Positions 46,963 through 56,812 are shown, numbered from the stretch's first letter. The stretch: DNA of 64,000 bases from Theocolax elegans (GCA_026168455.1 CM047431.1:5113603-5177602), one strand, 5' to 3'. Numbers and translations: made by a program. The notes: generated from the sequence alone by a model not told the origin.

Positions 46963-47673
46963 ATGGAAGTTGCACTTACCCAACGACAGCAACGCAAGAA
47001 AAGACAGGAGGAGAGAAAGAAGAAAGAAGGGGAAAAGGACCCATTAGAAAAAATTATTAAATACGGAGTCAAATGTTTCCAAGACGAGGCCAAGGGAACA
47101 ACTCCCGCTTATTCCCGAAAGCTAGCAAATGAAACAGAGTTTCTAACATCTGTTATTTACAATCACAGTTTAAGCTTTAGGTTGGCTATTAAAGAAGCCT
47201 ACCTTAGTGCTATAGGTTTCAACGATTGCATGCCTCAAAGGTTAAGACGATTTATAAACTTTAGAGCACAACTGGAAATGCAACATCCGGACTACCCAGA
47301 AAAAAGTGACGATGAACTCGTAAATGAGGTAGAGAGAAGGTATAGAGAAAGCTCCGCATTCATGGAACTAGGGAAAACGTATGCAAAGTACTTAGAAATA
47401 AAAGAATATGGTGGTCAAGGATTTGGGGACCAAACGTACCATGGAAGGTGTAAATATTGCAAACAGAAGATTCCGGTGTGGCGAGAGTGCGCAAAATGCG
47501 CCAATTACTATCTACAACGTCAAGGGGAAGGGATATATATAGAATCCATGGAGTGTACGGACGAGGAACACCAACGACAGCTAGAAGTAACATCCCTTTG
47601 CCCGACTGGTTGTTTTGCGGGAGGTTCCTTAACCGTATTACGGGATGAAAGATGGTCAACGGGAGATTGGTAA
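46963..47673 (+). CDS. Accessory protein with zinc ribbon, unknown function
   Basis: 236 codons with an intact frame and an ATG start shortly after an acceptor-like site at 46,951. Residues 1-27 are highly basic (QRQQRKKRQEERKKKEGEK), suggesting nuclear or RNA binding. The middle is helical and of normal composition. Residues ~163-179 contain CX2CX9CX2C (CKYC ... CAKC), a zinc-ribbon or treble-clef-like finger. The C-terminal 40 residues hold two more Cys (SLCPTGC). No signal peptide or membrane segment is visible. I do not recognise the family. Its place between pol and the envelope, with a coding-type composition, supports a real gene of the element. Confidence 0.7.
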   Translation: MEVALTQRQQRKKRQEERKKKEGEKDPLEKIIKYGVKCFQDEAKGTTPAYSRKLANETEFLTSVIYNHSLSFRLAIKEAYLSAIGFNDCMPQRLRRFINFRAQLEMQHPDYPEKSDDELVNEVERRYRESSAFMELGKTYAKYLEIKEYGGQGFGDQTYHGRCKYCKQKIPVWRECAKCANYYLQRQGEGIYIESMECTDEEHQRQLEVTSLCPTGCFAGGSLTVLRDERWSTGDW

Positions 47674-48188
47674 TGAAAAAGGGACAGGGACGAAGGAAGA
47701 TCGGAAAAACTATAACGATAAGATAAATACAAGAATGTTAAATAAAATTTTTTTTTCTTCTCCTGCCTATGTATCAAATCAAAAAGAAATAAAATAAAAT
47801 AAAATCAAAATAAGAAGGGGATTCTGAGTTCGTAAGCCTATACCTTAAGAGAAGAACGACACCTTCTGACTAACCTTTGTCCTAACCACACTGCCCTAGG
47901 CAATTGTACAACAATAAAAAAAAAAAAGAAAATACATACATAGTTTACTCATATTTTTAGTTTAATTTATAGTGCACCCTATATAATCATGAATCATTGA
48001 TTTCGGTTTAAATTACAAAATAGACACATCTAGAACCGGCACATATAAAAAAAAATAATAATAAGTACGCAAACAAGATATTAAAAGCAGGGCGCTCAAT
48101 AAACCAGAAGGATCCATATATATATAAAAAAAAAGAGAGACAGGGCAAGGAGCGGAAAGATTTATCGATATCTCTTTTACTTTTTCAG
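47674..48188. other. Spacer ending in a strong 3' splice site
   Basis: Non-coding AT-rich sequence. Its end, tctcttttactttttcag (48,171-48,188), is an excellent splice acceptor 8 nt before the envelope ATG. Confidence 0.6.
48187..48188 (+). promoter_or_regulatory. 3' splice site of the envelope mRNA (predicted)
   Basis: A long pyrimidine stretch ending in ttttcag lies just before the ATG at 48,197. Errantiviruses and retroviruses express Env from a spliced RNA, so this is expected in role. Confidence 0.7.
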
Positions 48189-48196
48189 AACAAAAA

Positions 48197-49888
48197 ATGA
48201 GGAACTTCAACATAATGTTTTTATCCCTCTTAACATTTTGTACGGGAAACGAAGTTGAACCAAAAGGAATCGAACTTCAACAAATACCTCCATCGGGTAT
48301 ATTCTTCGAACGACAGGAAGAAGTAAAACTAACTCCAGTCGCGTGGAAAATTATTATTAGCATGACTTGCATACATGAAGATATGAATCTAACGGATATT
48401 TGGACGACGTTTAGCGAACTGAAAAACGATTGCCCGTTAGGTCACGAAAAATGTGAAGAACTGTTTACAAATTTTAAGAATTTACAAGAAAAAAATACTA
48501 GAACGTTACACATCTTAAATACTACAGAAAGTACTTGCATGAACGTCAAATCAGATTTGCATGAAAACGAGTTAATACGTTATGATTTAGAAAGTAAATT
48601 AATTAACAATTACATAGATAGGATACTAGTAGGGGTTAGGACTAAAATAATATTTATAGAAAGTAATACGATGGGAACCAATATATACATAGACAAAGCA
48701 AGATTGTATGATGAATTCAACATTATGCAAAAAATGAAGCAAATGAAACAGGAAATTTATCTTGAACGATACTCGCAAATAATGAACAATATAAAGACTA
48801 CATTAGGAAGAATGTTGGATAACCAGATAAGCTACAGTGTAGGTACACTTGTTAATTTAGAAGGAATAAAAGAGCATCAAATGTATACTACTTTATTATC
48901 ACCCAATAGACTCAAACAAGTTGTTAATTACATCGAAAAATATGAGAAAACCAATGAATTCCCGTTGAAAAGAGGAGAGGGAAATTTAAATAGATTGGCT
49001 AACATAACAAGCCTACATACTGGATACATCAATAATAAACTATTTATTCAAATAGAGGTTCCCTTAGTTGAAAAAAATACTTGCTCATTGTATAGGGTAT
49101 CTCCACTTCCAATTCCGCAAAACGTATATACCAATGAATCAAACATCGCCTATGTTGAACCCGAGAATGACTATATTCTGCAACAAGAGGCAAATTATTA
49201 TGGTTTCTCCAGCACCGACCTTAAGAATTGTAAAAAGTTTCAAGGAAAATTAATTTGCAAAAAAGAAAGACTGCATTTAAAAGCAATAGATAGTTGCGAA
49301 ACGGAATTGATGTCTCAACCGGCTAAATGTAATTACCGTAACTGCAATATCAAATATAAAACCAATGCCAAACCAACGATAATAAAACTTGAAAAATTAA
49401 ATAAAATATTATACTCAGCGCCCATGACTACGAGAGTGTCGATTGGCTGTGACGGTTTAACAGGAACGATCATACCGTTACGTGGAGTCGGAATAATACA
49501 CACAAAAATAAATTGTACGTTTAAAATAAATGGAGAAGTTATAAAAATACATGAGGTACCAACGGAATACTCAAATCACTTGTTATTCCCTCAGACGTCG
49601 TTAAACATTAGCGAACTATCAAATATCTTTAACAATACAAATACTAAAAATTTATTCCATAAACTAGTTAAGCAAAAACATTCGGGGAATTTTTGGGATA
49701 TGGAGAATTACTGTAGGGATAAATTGATCAATACGGAAAAAACCGCTGTATTCACTACATTGTTTCTCATCTGTTCAATCACAGGAGTAGTTATATTTTT
49801 ATTCATCGCGGGGATCTTCATACTTTTGTGTTACTTTAAAGAAATATTAGATACCATTCCGGAAGAAATAGAAATCCGTTTCGAATAA
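48197..49888 (+). CDS. env: Envelope glycoprotein, gypsy/baculovirus-F-like
   Basis: 563 codons, intact. Residues 1-17 form a signal peptide. A large ectodomain carries many NxS/T sites and Cys. Near residue ~519 begins a ~30-residue hydrophobic membrane anchor (AVFTTLFLICSITGVVIFLF...), followed by a short cytoplasmic tail. The stretch IEVPLVEKNTCSLYRVSPLP (~residues 287-306) matches the conserved core of errantivirus Env and baculovirus F proteins, which are class I-like fusion proteins. No multibasic furin-type cleavage site is obvious, so activation is uncertain. The frame is complete and follows a strong splice acceptor, so this is the better-preserved of the element's two glycoproteins. 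The assignment is from pattern, not alignment. Confidence 0.75.
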   Translation: MRNFNIMFLSLLTFCTGNEVEPKGIELQQIPPSGIFFERQEEVKLTPVAWKIIISMTCIHEDMNLTDIWTTFSELKNDCPLGHEKCEELFTNFKNLQEKNTRTLHILNTTESTCMNVKSDLHENELIRYDLESKLINNYIDRILVGVRTKIIFIESNTMGTNIYIDKARLYDEFNIMQKMKQMKQEIYLERYSQIMNNIKTTLGRMLDNQISYSVGTLVNLEGIKEHQMYTTLLSPNRLKQVVNYIEKYEKTNEFPLKRGEGNLNRLANITSLHTGYINNKLFIQIEVPLVEKNTCSLYRVSPLPIPQNVYTNESNIAYVEPENDYILQQEANYYGFSSTDLKNCKKFQGKLICKKERLHLKAIDSCETELMSQPAKCNYRNCNIKYKTNAKPTIIKLEKLNKILYSAPMTTRVSIGCDGLTGTIIPLRGVGIIHTKINCTFKINGEVIKIHEVPTEYSNHLLFPQTSLNISELSNIFNNTNTKNLFHKLVKQKHSGNFWDMENYCRDKLINTEKTAVFTTLFLICSITGVVIFLFIAGIFILLCYFKEILDTIPEEIEIRFE

Positions 49889-49956
49889 ACAAATAGGAAT
49901 TAACTTCATAACTTCATACAAGGACAATGAAAACCATAGAAAATTATCTTATTTAC

Positions 49957-49958
49957 AG
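49957..49958 (+). promoter_or_regulatory. 3' splice site directly before a start codon
   Basis: aattatcttatttacag is immediately followed by ATG at 49,959. A spliced mRNA would place the start codon at the first base of the exon. Confidence 0.65.
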
Positions 49959-50714
49959 ATGGCAAAGAGATCATTCCTTCTGCTTTCACTCGTGAGTGTA
50001 ATTAATTATTCATCGGGACTTTACGGATATGACTGCGGGGAACAACTTTCAAATCTAACAACAATATCATTAGTGGATGTTAAAGAGTGTGATATACATG
50101 AACCATATATTAATGTAACAAAAGTTTACGCGCAGTTACTACAATTGAACGATTACAGTACCACGCATGTATATAAATGCATAATAAAAATCACACGTAC
50201 AGTTACACATTGCGGTATGCACGGACATGCATCTCGCGTCCTAAACGGAGAAATTAGTTATTACAAAGAAATAAGTAGAGAGGAATGTTATGGAATCCAT
50301 CGTTCGGGTTACATTTCTATAAGCGGCACTCAAATTATAAATCTACCCAGAAACAGTACCACTAATAAGCCAATCGTGTTCGCGGGAGGGAACGATAATA
50401 ACGGAAATTGTATTGGAGGTTCATTTTCGGATTCATACGGTACCTATAAAGACGCCTATGTCGCAGGTCATGTTGAAATAACAATATACGATTACTATGC
50501 GGCTGTACATCTGGAATATAATAAAGTAAGACTAGACTCTGGAGTTACATGCACACTCGCGGATTTAGAATGTACAGATATTGATGCCTCACAAGTTTTT
50601 TGGGAAGCGCTTCCGGAGGATTCATGCGGAGTTAACAAATATTCGGTGTTGTATGAAGGAAATTTGGATAAAATATATGAAGAGCAAGAAAACCGTATAA
50701 TGTACTTCGCTTGA
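49959..50714 (+). pseudogene. Chuvirus-like glycoprotein, N-terminal part
   Basis: 251 codons. A signal peptide (MAKRSFLLLSLVSVINYSSG) precedes a Cys-rich ectodomain. The order YDCG, TTISLVDVKECD, a short strand region with VYAQLLQL, HCGMHGH and ISREECYGIH is the pattern I associate with glycoproteins of chuviruses (negative-strand arthropod viruses) and with copies captured by insect retroelements. They are thought to be class III-type fusion proteins. The frame breaks at 50,712-50,714. Between 50,715 and 50,850 the similarity continues in other frames, so two or three small indels separate this part from the C-terminal ORF. An intron is less likely, because the in-between segments look like protein. 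Breaks may be mutations or assembly errors. Confidence 0.7.
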
Positions 50715-50850
50715 AACTAATGATATTACATTCGCACTATGGAAAAAGGAGAACAGAATGTATGCGGCTTTAGGTTTGCGCGCACCGAACATCCCAAGCT
50801 TTTCATAATTGAGGACGCCAAGGTTAACAGTTTTATAAGCAAAAAAGCAA

Positions 50851-51945
50851 TTGAGGGAAACAATCCTTGATATATTTGCATACATAAACTCAAAATTCTT
50901 ATACGTTGAAAAATATGTACGCCGACAGCTAAATAGAATGTATTACGATATATTAAAACAAAGGTGCGAAATCGAAAGACATATTCTCACTCAAGCCCTC
51001 GCGCTCGCCTCAGTTTCCCCGGCGGAAGTGGGCTATCGTATCATGAATCAACCAGGGTATCTAGCCGTAACAGCGGGAGAAGTTATTCATCTACTAAAAT
51101 GCTTAAAAGTAGAAGTAGTCGGGAGGGAAACGACGGGGTGTTACGAACAGCTACCCGTGTTTCGGGACAACGAACCATATTTTCTCACACCTAGAACGCG
51201 TATATTAGTAAGAACTGGGAAACACCTAATGTGTGATAATCGTCTACCGGTTATGTTCAAAATGCATCAAATTTGGTTTAAAATGCTACCGAATCCAGTC
51301 GAAGTAAAAGATCCCGAGATATTGACGCCTCAAACAAAACTAACATGGAGATATGTTTCACCCGAGACACTCGCTACTAGTGGAATATACGGACAAAAGG
51401 ATACCAGTAAACTTCGCGATATGATATTATTCCCATTAGAAAAATCTACGGTATTAAATAAGATGGCATTAGGAGCTTCGGGAAGGAAGATAAACCCCAA
51501 AGGAATTACTATAGGAAATTTGTTCGACCAAGAAGCCTTAAATAACCTGGCTGAATCGACATTCAACAAACTATGGTCGGAATTTTTAATGTTCAGTAAC
51601 ATCTCTGCCGGTGTCATAGGATTTTTTATGATATGTCGTCTCATCAAGCTAATTATCGATACGATTATGCATGGTTTCATGCTGCACGGAATTTACGGGT
51701 TCTCTTTACATTTAATTGGGGCAATATGGAATTCAATCACACAACTATTACTTTATTTGGGAACGCAAAAGTTAAATAAAGACAATAAGGAGAACAAAAA
51801 AATGGAGGTTGAGATAGAGAAAAATGAAAAGAGCCAATTTATCACTTCCGAGTTTAAAACTATAGATACAAAAATTTTAGAGAGAGAATCGTGTTTATAT
51901 CCAATTTTAAAAATAAACAATGAGAGCAGAGCAAATTCAATGTAA
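50851..51945 (+). pseudogene. Chuvirus-like glycoprotein, C-terminal part
   Basis: 364 codons in a different frame from the N-terminal part; the first codon is not ATG. It holds a helical stem region, Cys at conserved-looking spots (KQRCEIERH, LLKCLKVEV, TTGCYEQLPV, KHLMCDNRLP), the GIYGQKD block, and then one or two hydrophobic segments at ~residues 247-300 (SAGVIGFFMICRLIKLIID and beyond) as membrane anchor. The tail is charged, Lys/Glu-rich and cytosolic. The order and spacing fit the second half of chuvirus-type glycoproteins. Together with the preceding ORF it gives one full-length but broken gene of about 660 codons. Confidence 0.7.
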
Positions 51946-51999
51946 TAATAACTCTTATTTTCTTTTTTTTGCTTACACTCAAAATAGGAGAGCCAGTAA
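51946..51999 (+). promoter_or_regulatory. 3' splice site region before the IAP gene
   Basis: tattttctttttttttgctt and downstream tag (51,985-51,987) or cag (51,994-51,996) give candidate acceptors 4-13 nt before the ATG at 52,000. Confidence 0.5.
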
Positions 52000-53232
52000 A
52001 TGAGGATTATACAAGAAGTTAAAGAAAGGAAAAATTTACCCTCTTACGACGGTACGATTAGAAAAAAACAAACCAATAGAAAAATACACGAAATGTATTA
52101 CCTTAAAAGGATGTTTTACAGCATAGACTTGAACACTCCTTTATGTGGAAATTGCATAGAAACAAAGGCAGGAAAACCGATTATACAACACATTAAATTT
52201 AGAGACATAAATATAAATTCCGAAAGGCAAAAATGTTATAACTGTAAAAAAAATATCGAGGAGCAAAAAATAAAAAAAAATGATAATAAAATATCCACTC
52301 GAATTAGGGCAATAATAGAACGAAACAAAGAAAGAGAAATCGAGATTGTTACTATAAAAAATGAATTCGAATTACAGAGAGATAACCAGCAAATTATTCC
52401 GTTGGAACCAATACAACACGAAGCGCCCATTTTTGTTGTTAAAAACGAAACAGATATTGAAAAACCAGAGGAAATGGGAACTTCAAGTTCAAAAATGACG
52501 CAAACGGAACCTATGGAAATACATAAAGACAAAAAATCAGAAGATATCGCAGAATCACAAAACGTTAAGGAAGTAAGCTGGCCGGAATTGGAATCCTTTC
52601 TGAATGAACAAGAAGTTATGGAATTATTACAAAGCGCGACCAGTGATATTTTTCCCTCAATGCTGGACGAAGAAAATAATACCCCCGTGTCAATGATAAC
52701 ACAAGAAGAGTTACCAGAAATATTAGAGATATTAGCGTCCTTAGAAACTCAACTAGACGAGGTAGTCTATAATGATACAGAAGAGAAAGTAAAAGAAATA
52801 ATTATGGACCTACAACAGGACTTCGATGAAACTGATTGCCGAGTAAATCTGTCAATAAAGAAAAATCGATTAGATACATTTAAATATTGGCCGCATGCTT
52901 TTATTTCAACCGAGGACCTAGCAGAAGCCGGATTTTATTATACAGGAGAGAACGACAAAGTAAAATGCTATATATGCGGTGTAGGAATACGAAAATGGGA
53001 AAAAACGGACGAGCCTATGCAAGAACATCGTAAATGGTCGCCAAAATGTGAATACATTACAAAAAAGGAACGAGCAGAAGACTGTTGTGGAATCTATGAC
53101 ATGGAAAAATTGAGCAAAATAATAAAAGGTTCGGAACATGCCAATTTATCAAAAGATCTTAAATGCAAGATTTGCAAACGTAATCCAATAGAGGGAATAT
53201 ATCTCCCATGTAAACATGCTTTAAGCTGTTAA
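52000..53232 (+). CDS. iap-like: Inhibitor-of-apoptosis protein (BIR + RING), RING cut by a stop
   Basis: 410 codons from ATG 52,000. The N-terminal ~90 residues contain two CX2C pairs (CGNC, CYNC), a possible extra zinc site. A long acidic middle follows. Residues ~288-353 form a complete BIR domain: CX2CX16HX6C with the typical WP, EAGFYYTG and EHRKWSPKC blocks. At the C-terminus a C3HC4 RING begins (CKICK ... LPCKHALSC), but a TAA (53,230-53,232) falls between its fifth and sixth cysteine ligands. The same frame continues to 53,347 with the remaining ligands, so only one codon interrupts the RING. IAPs bind caspases through BIR and ubiquitinate through RING; baculoviruses use them to keep infected cells alive. 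Without the RING the protein might still bind but not ubiquitinate. A cellular or viral origin cannot be decided by eye. Confidence 0.88.
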   Translation: MRIIQEVKERKNLPSYDGTIRKKQTNRKIHEMYYLKRMFYSIDLNTPLCGNCIETKAGKPIIQHIKFRDININSERQKCYNCKKNIEEQKIKKNDNKISTRIRAIIERNKEREIEIVTIKNEFELQRDNQQIIPLEPIQHEAPIFVVKNETDIEKPEEMGTSSSKMTQTEPMEIHKDKKSEDIAESQNVKEVSWPELESFLNEQEVMELLQSATSDIFPSMLDEENNTPVSMITQEELPEILEILASLETQLDEVVYNDTEEKVKEIIMDLQQDFDETDCRVNLSIKKNRLDTFKYWPHAFISTEDLAEAGFYYTGENDKVKCYICGVGIRKWEKTDEPMQEHRKWSPKCEYITKKERAEDCCGIYDMEKLSKIIKGSEHANLSKDLKCKICKRNPIEGIYLPCKHALSC

Positions 53233-53349
53233 ACTTGTTATATGGGAACAAAGGAATGCATGATTTGTAAAAGAGAAATAACGGAATGGTTAAACATATA
53301 TTTAGTAACAAAAAGAAGAGGTCGCTTCACCGAGATAGAATTCGCCTAA
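53233..53349 (+). pseudogene. RING remainder after the premature stop
   Basis: In frame with the IAP ORF. It supplies the last three RING cysteines (TCYMG...CMIC) and a basic tail, and ends at TAA 53,347-53,349. Its preservation suggests the stop is recent or a sequencing error. Confidence 0.8.
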
Positions 53350-54006
53350 ATTAAATCTATACAACAATAAATTTATGAAAAGGGCAAAATATACAATTGC
53401 AGTAAATATTATAATAAGTATAAACAAGAGTATAAAATATTAACAAGCACCCATTATATACAAGTATATATACTAACTAGTTATAGTAAATACAAACAAA
53501 AAAACTATATGTATACAAAATGAAAAATAATAAAGATTAACATTGTAATAGAACAATAAGGAATATTTATTTCTTTCCCCTAACCATATGTAGAAATAAA
53601 AAAAAAAAACAAACAATTATTGTGGTAAACATATTAACAAATGTAAATAACGTAAAAAAATAATACATTGTAATATATAGAAATACTAACAAAGTAAATA
53701 AGTATCCATAAAAAAAGGGGTAGAGCTAAAATAAATAAAAAAAATAATAAAATAAAATAGGTAAGAAATAGAGAAAAATATAATAAAGGAAAAAAATGTA
53801 AACAAAAAGAAAGGACGATGGAGCAGCGCGGTGAAGAACGAAATTTGGATCCCTCGTAAAGATTCGATTGCACACCGCAATTCGAGCCTAGTTGCTGCGC
53901 TAAGCTGTAGGAGCATCGGCTGGCCTCGTAAGTGTTCGGGCCACTCTCCGACTCAAGCCTGACAAGTTCGGCGGGGCCGACCATGCGTTGCAGTGTCGAC
54001 ATTTCG

Positions 54007-54009
<3 letters not shown>

Positions 54010-54096
<87 letters not shown>

Positions 54097-54120
54097 TCTC
54101 TCTCTCTCTCCCTCTCTCTC
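54010..54120 (+). repeat. (CT)n microsatellite
   Basis: About 111 bp of nearly pure CT repeats with two ccc interruptions. Confidence 0.95.
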
Positions 54121-54800
54121 TACTTCTCAAAAAACGTTGTGAATGATAGAAACTTCTTCCATATCTTAGTATTTCTTACATTTTTGTTTATTAAATTGTG
54201 TTAAGTAATATTGTTTAATTGTAATTGTAAAAATAAATAAGAAAAAATAATAAGGTATAAAACAATTATAAACTGTAAATAACAACAAACATAACAATGT
54301 TAAAAATAATATTTCAGTATTTTTGTATATAAATAATCCACGGTAGATCTGCGAATTATTCCTATCCTTTAGTTTAAGCACCATCAATAATAGAAAACGC
54401 TGTAGATCTGCATCTTCTATTCGCCGTTGCTTGTACGTGCCAAACACGCCTTAGCTATGCGCATTTGACACTTGATTCTGTTTCTCTCTCTCCCGTTGCT
54501 TTAAGTTGTAGCTTTCCTCGGGTTCGAGAGCATCATGCGTAGAATGGAACGGACGCCCCTCCTGGCGTCCCTTCTCTCTCTCCAGACGCGTGCCTACTGT
54601 TTGCGTCGGGGAAAACCCATACGCTGAGTACAAGCCCTTTCTGGCATCGACGCGCTCTCTCGCACCGCAGCGCTCGGTTCTATGGAAGCGATACGTCGCT
54701 CGTTGCTCAGAAGCGGCCATATTGGGCCTGCTTCCCCCGCCAGCTCGGTGCACGCGCACCCTAGTGTGCACACATCGAATTGAATAGTAGCCCTTCCAGC

Positions 54801-54803
<3 letters not shown>

Positions 54804-54834
<31 letters not shown>
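54804..54834 (+). repeat. (CT)n microsatellite
   Basis: About 31 bp of CT repeats. Confidence 0.95.
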
Positions 54835-54837
<3 letters not shown>

Positions 54838-55009
54838 GCGACGTATAATCGGAATGAGGAAAGGAATGAAAACACGGAAAAATAAAATACTCTATTATGA
54901 GTTTATAATCACGTTTATTCTCTGTTACTTTTTTTTTAGCAATAAAAGAAAAACAACAAAAGAAAAACAATACAAGAGAAACAAAAACAGTACAAATCTG
55001 GTCATCTTG

Positions 55010-55510
55010 TCACAATTCATCCTCGGATGATATATCTATAATATCTATTATTCGCGGCACTGGAGAATAGCAGGGAGATCCTCTCCGGTTAGATGGCCAG
55101 TAAAATGAGGCCGGAACGTCAGACACCTGCTCTGGCGAGGGCGACCTCGGCGACGGATCTTCCTCCAGTGCCACCACCTCCACCTCCTCCTCCTCCTCCT
55201 CCTCCTCCTCCACCTCCATCGCGTCCAACTCCTCCTCATCCATTTCCTCCTCGGACGAGAATGACGAAATTGAAGCTTCGGAGCTCGCAGGTAATTCTGA
55301 TATGGCCGCAAGTTCTCGTAGAGATAAATTGAGTAGGAGCAGCAGGGTGTCCACATCCAGTGGGACCCCTTCGTTTATACATAAGACATTTAACTCCTGA
55401 GCAGCGGCTAAAAACCAGCTCCGAGCTTCAAATAAATCGGGACTAAATTCCCGATCGTTTCGTTGGCGTATAGCCCACTGCATCAATAAACGTGCCTTTT
55501 CAAAATTCAT
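55010..55510 (-). CDS. Antisense acidic protein, unknown function
   Basis: 166 codons on the minus strand from the ATG at 55,510. The frame extends 16 codons further, but that part is pyrimidine-tract sequence of a splice site (acceptor AG at 55,513-55,512), so this ATG is preferred. The N-terminal half is helical (MNFEKARLLMQWAIRQ) with a Leu-rich stretch. The middle is a run of Glu coded by a GAG/GAA triplet repeat. The C-terminus has SPRSPSPE and ends IIDIIDISSEDEL, a hydrophobic core followed by acidic residues, as in SUMO-interacting motifs. It is read opposite to all other genes of the element, between IAP and the 3' LTR. Antisense genes from the 3' LTR are known in deltaretroviruses, but there is no homology to claim here. 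Confidence 0.6.
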   Translation of the reverse strand: MNFEKARLLMQWAIRQRNDREFSPDLFEARSWFLAAAQELNVLCINEGVPLDVDTLLLLLNLSLRELAAISELPASSEASISSFSSEEEMDEEELDAMEVEEEEEEEEEVEVVALEEDPSPRSPSPEQVSDVPASFYWPSNRRGSPCYSPVPRIIDIIDISSEDEL

Positions 55511-55511
55511 C

Positions 55512-55759
55512 CTGGAAAAAAATAATACATTAGAGAAATAAAAATAAAACACACACAAAAAAATATATAACAGAACCTTAACGACAAAAGCAAATTTTTA
55601 TTTGAAAGAAAAAATAATATGCGTAGAAAAAAATAAATATTCTCTTATATAAGGGGTACGCTATTTTTCCTTGTTAGAACTAGTAAAAAAAAAAAGAGAT
55701 AATAATAATAGGCAACAAAACGAGATGATAATAAAAATAATAATAATAAAAACACTTAC
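55512..55759 (-). promoter_or_regulatory. Predicted antisense intron (donor 55,759; acceptor 55,512)
   Basis: On the minus strand, ctaa|gtaagt gives a strong donor at 55,759-55,754, and tattattttttttccag gives a strong acceptor ending at 55,512, 1 nt before the antisense ATG. Removing the 248-bp segment would join a non-coding leader exon to the antisense ORF, which supports real antisense transcription. Confidence 0.6.
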
Positions 55760-56812
55760 TTAGTAAAAATAGAGATGAGAGACCTTGGAGAAACGAAGAT
55801 AGTCACTGCCTGACGAATACTGACGAAAAAACGCAAGGAGCCACCCGTATTTAAATGAAACCTTATCGCACTAAGGGAAAATAATTTACTAGGGTATAAA
55901 AGATTACTTGAAAAAAAAAATTCAAGCGACCAACGAAAACGTTTAGTATTGACAGAACTAGGAGGGGTACTCGAGAGTAATAAATAAGTCAAAGTGATTC
56001 CTTGTTTATAATAGCCGAGAGGAAAACTCATAACGAAAGCCTTGAATAGATATATTCAACGTTTTCGTTACATTTCAGAGGGAGGGAGGGGGAGCGAAGA
56101 AAATTAATTTTTCTTCACTCCTAATCCTTTCATAAAATAAAATAAAATATATACATATATTATTAAGATAAGACATACTAACATTGTTCACATTGAAGGG
56201 AGAACCTATATTGTATAAGAACAAGAAAATTTATTTTTCTCTCTTCAACAATTCGTAATAGTAGATTTATTAATTGAATAAATGTAAAAAAAAAAAGGAA
56301 ACTAATCTCTAACTCTTTTCTTTGACTTTTTAGAAAATATATATAAGCATACAAAGATTATAGAAGAAAATAGAAAATTTTGTAAAAAATGTGGCTACAA
56401 AAAAAAATACTAGTAACATATATTTTTAACATGACTTGATGTATACTAAAAATTAAGAGTACAAACTAAAGATAAATAAATTTTTTTGTTAACTATAGAA
56501 AACACATTTAATAATAATTATACAATTTTTCGAAATATCTAGAATAAAAATTGTAATAATAAACCTTTTTTTTATTACGTATCTATTTGTATAGGTGAAT
56601 TATATCAATATTGTTAAACTGTTTGAAATAATGTACTCGAAGTATGTAGCATAATAACAAACGAAGTTGAACTACGAAATAAATAATTGTAATAAAATTT
56701 GCCGTAAGGAAAATAGAAGAATTAATCGAAAATTAAACTTAAGTATGATATCTATGTTAAGAGAAATAATAATATAATAATAATTTTGATCAACGACGGG
56801 GGCGTCGTTTTT
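55760..56812. other. Non-coding AT-rich region before the polypurine tract
   Basis: No gene is seen. A second purine-rich stretch (cagagggagggagggggagcg, in about 56,077-56,097) could act as an extra polypurine tract. It is preceded by an acceptor-like ttacatttcag. A minus-strand ORF at 55,756-56,031 is probably leader sequence. Confidence 0.5.

Larger units (their letters stand above)
53350..55009. other. Long non-coding region with CT microsatellites
   Basis: A-rich sequence to 53,810, then a GC-richer block (53,815-54,005), a 111-bp CT run, AT-rich sequence, and another GC-richer block (54,420-54,800) with a second CT run. Overlapping ORFs on both strands of the GC-richer blocks show no domain. 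These blocks could be untranslated or promoter sequence for the antisense gene or captured host sequence. I cannot tell which. Confidence 0.5.

Noticed and set aside
50715..50850. An intron between the two glycoprotein ORFs
   Set aside because: The in-between sequence reads as protein in other frames and lacks a good donor/acceptor pair, so small indels are more likely.
53932..54204. ORFs across the CT microsatellite (Leu-Ser or Arg-Glu repeats)
   Set aside because: Simple-sequence translation only.
55093..55332. Poly-proline ORF on the plus strand
   Set aside because: It is the opposite-strand reading of the Glu-rich triplet repeat in the antisense ORF, which has better start, splice and composition evidence.
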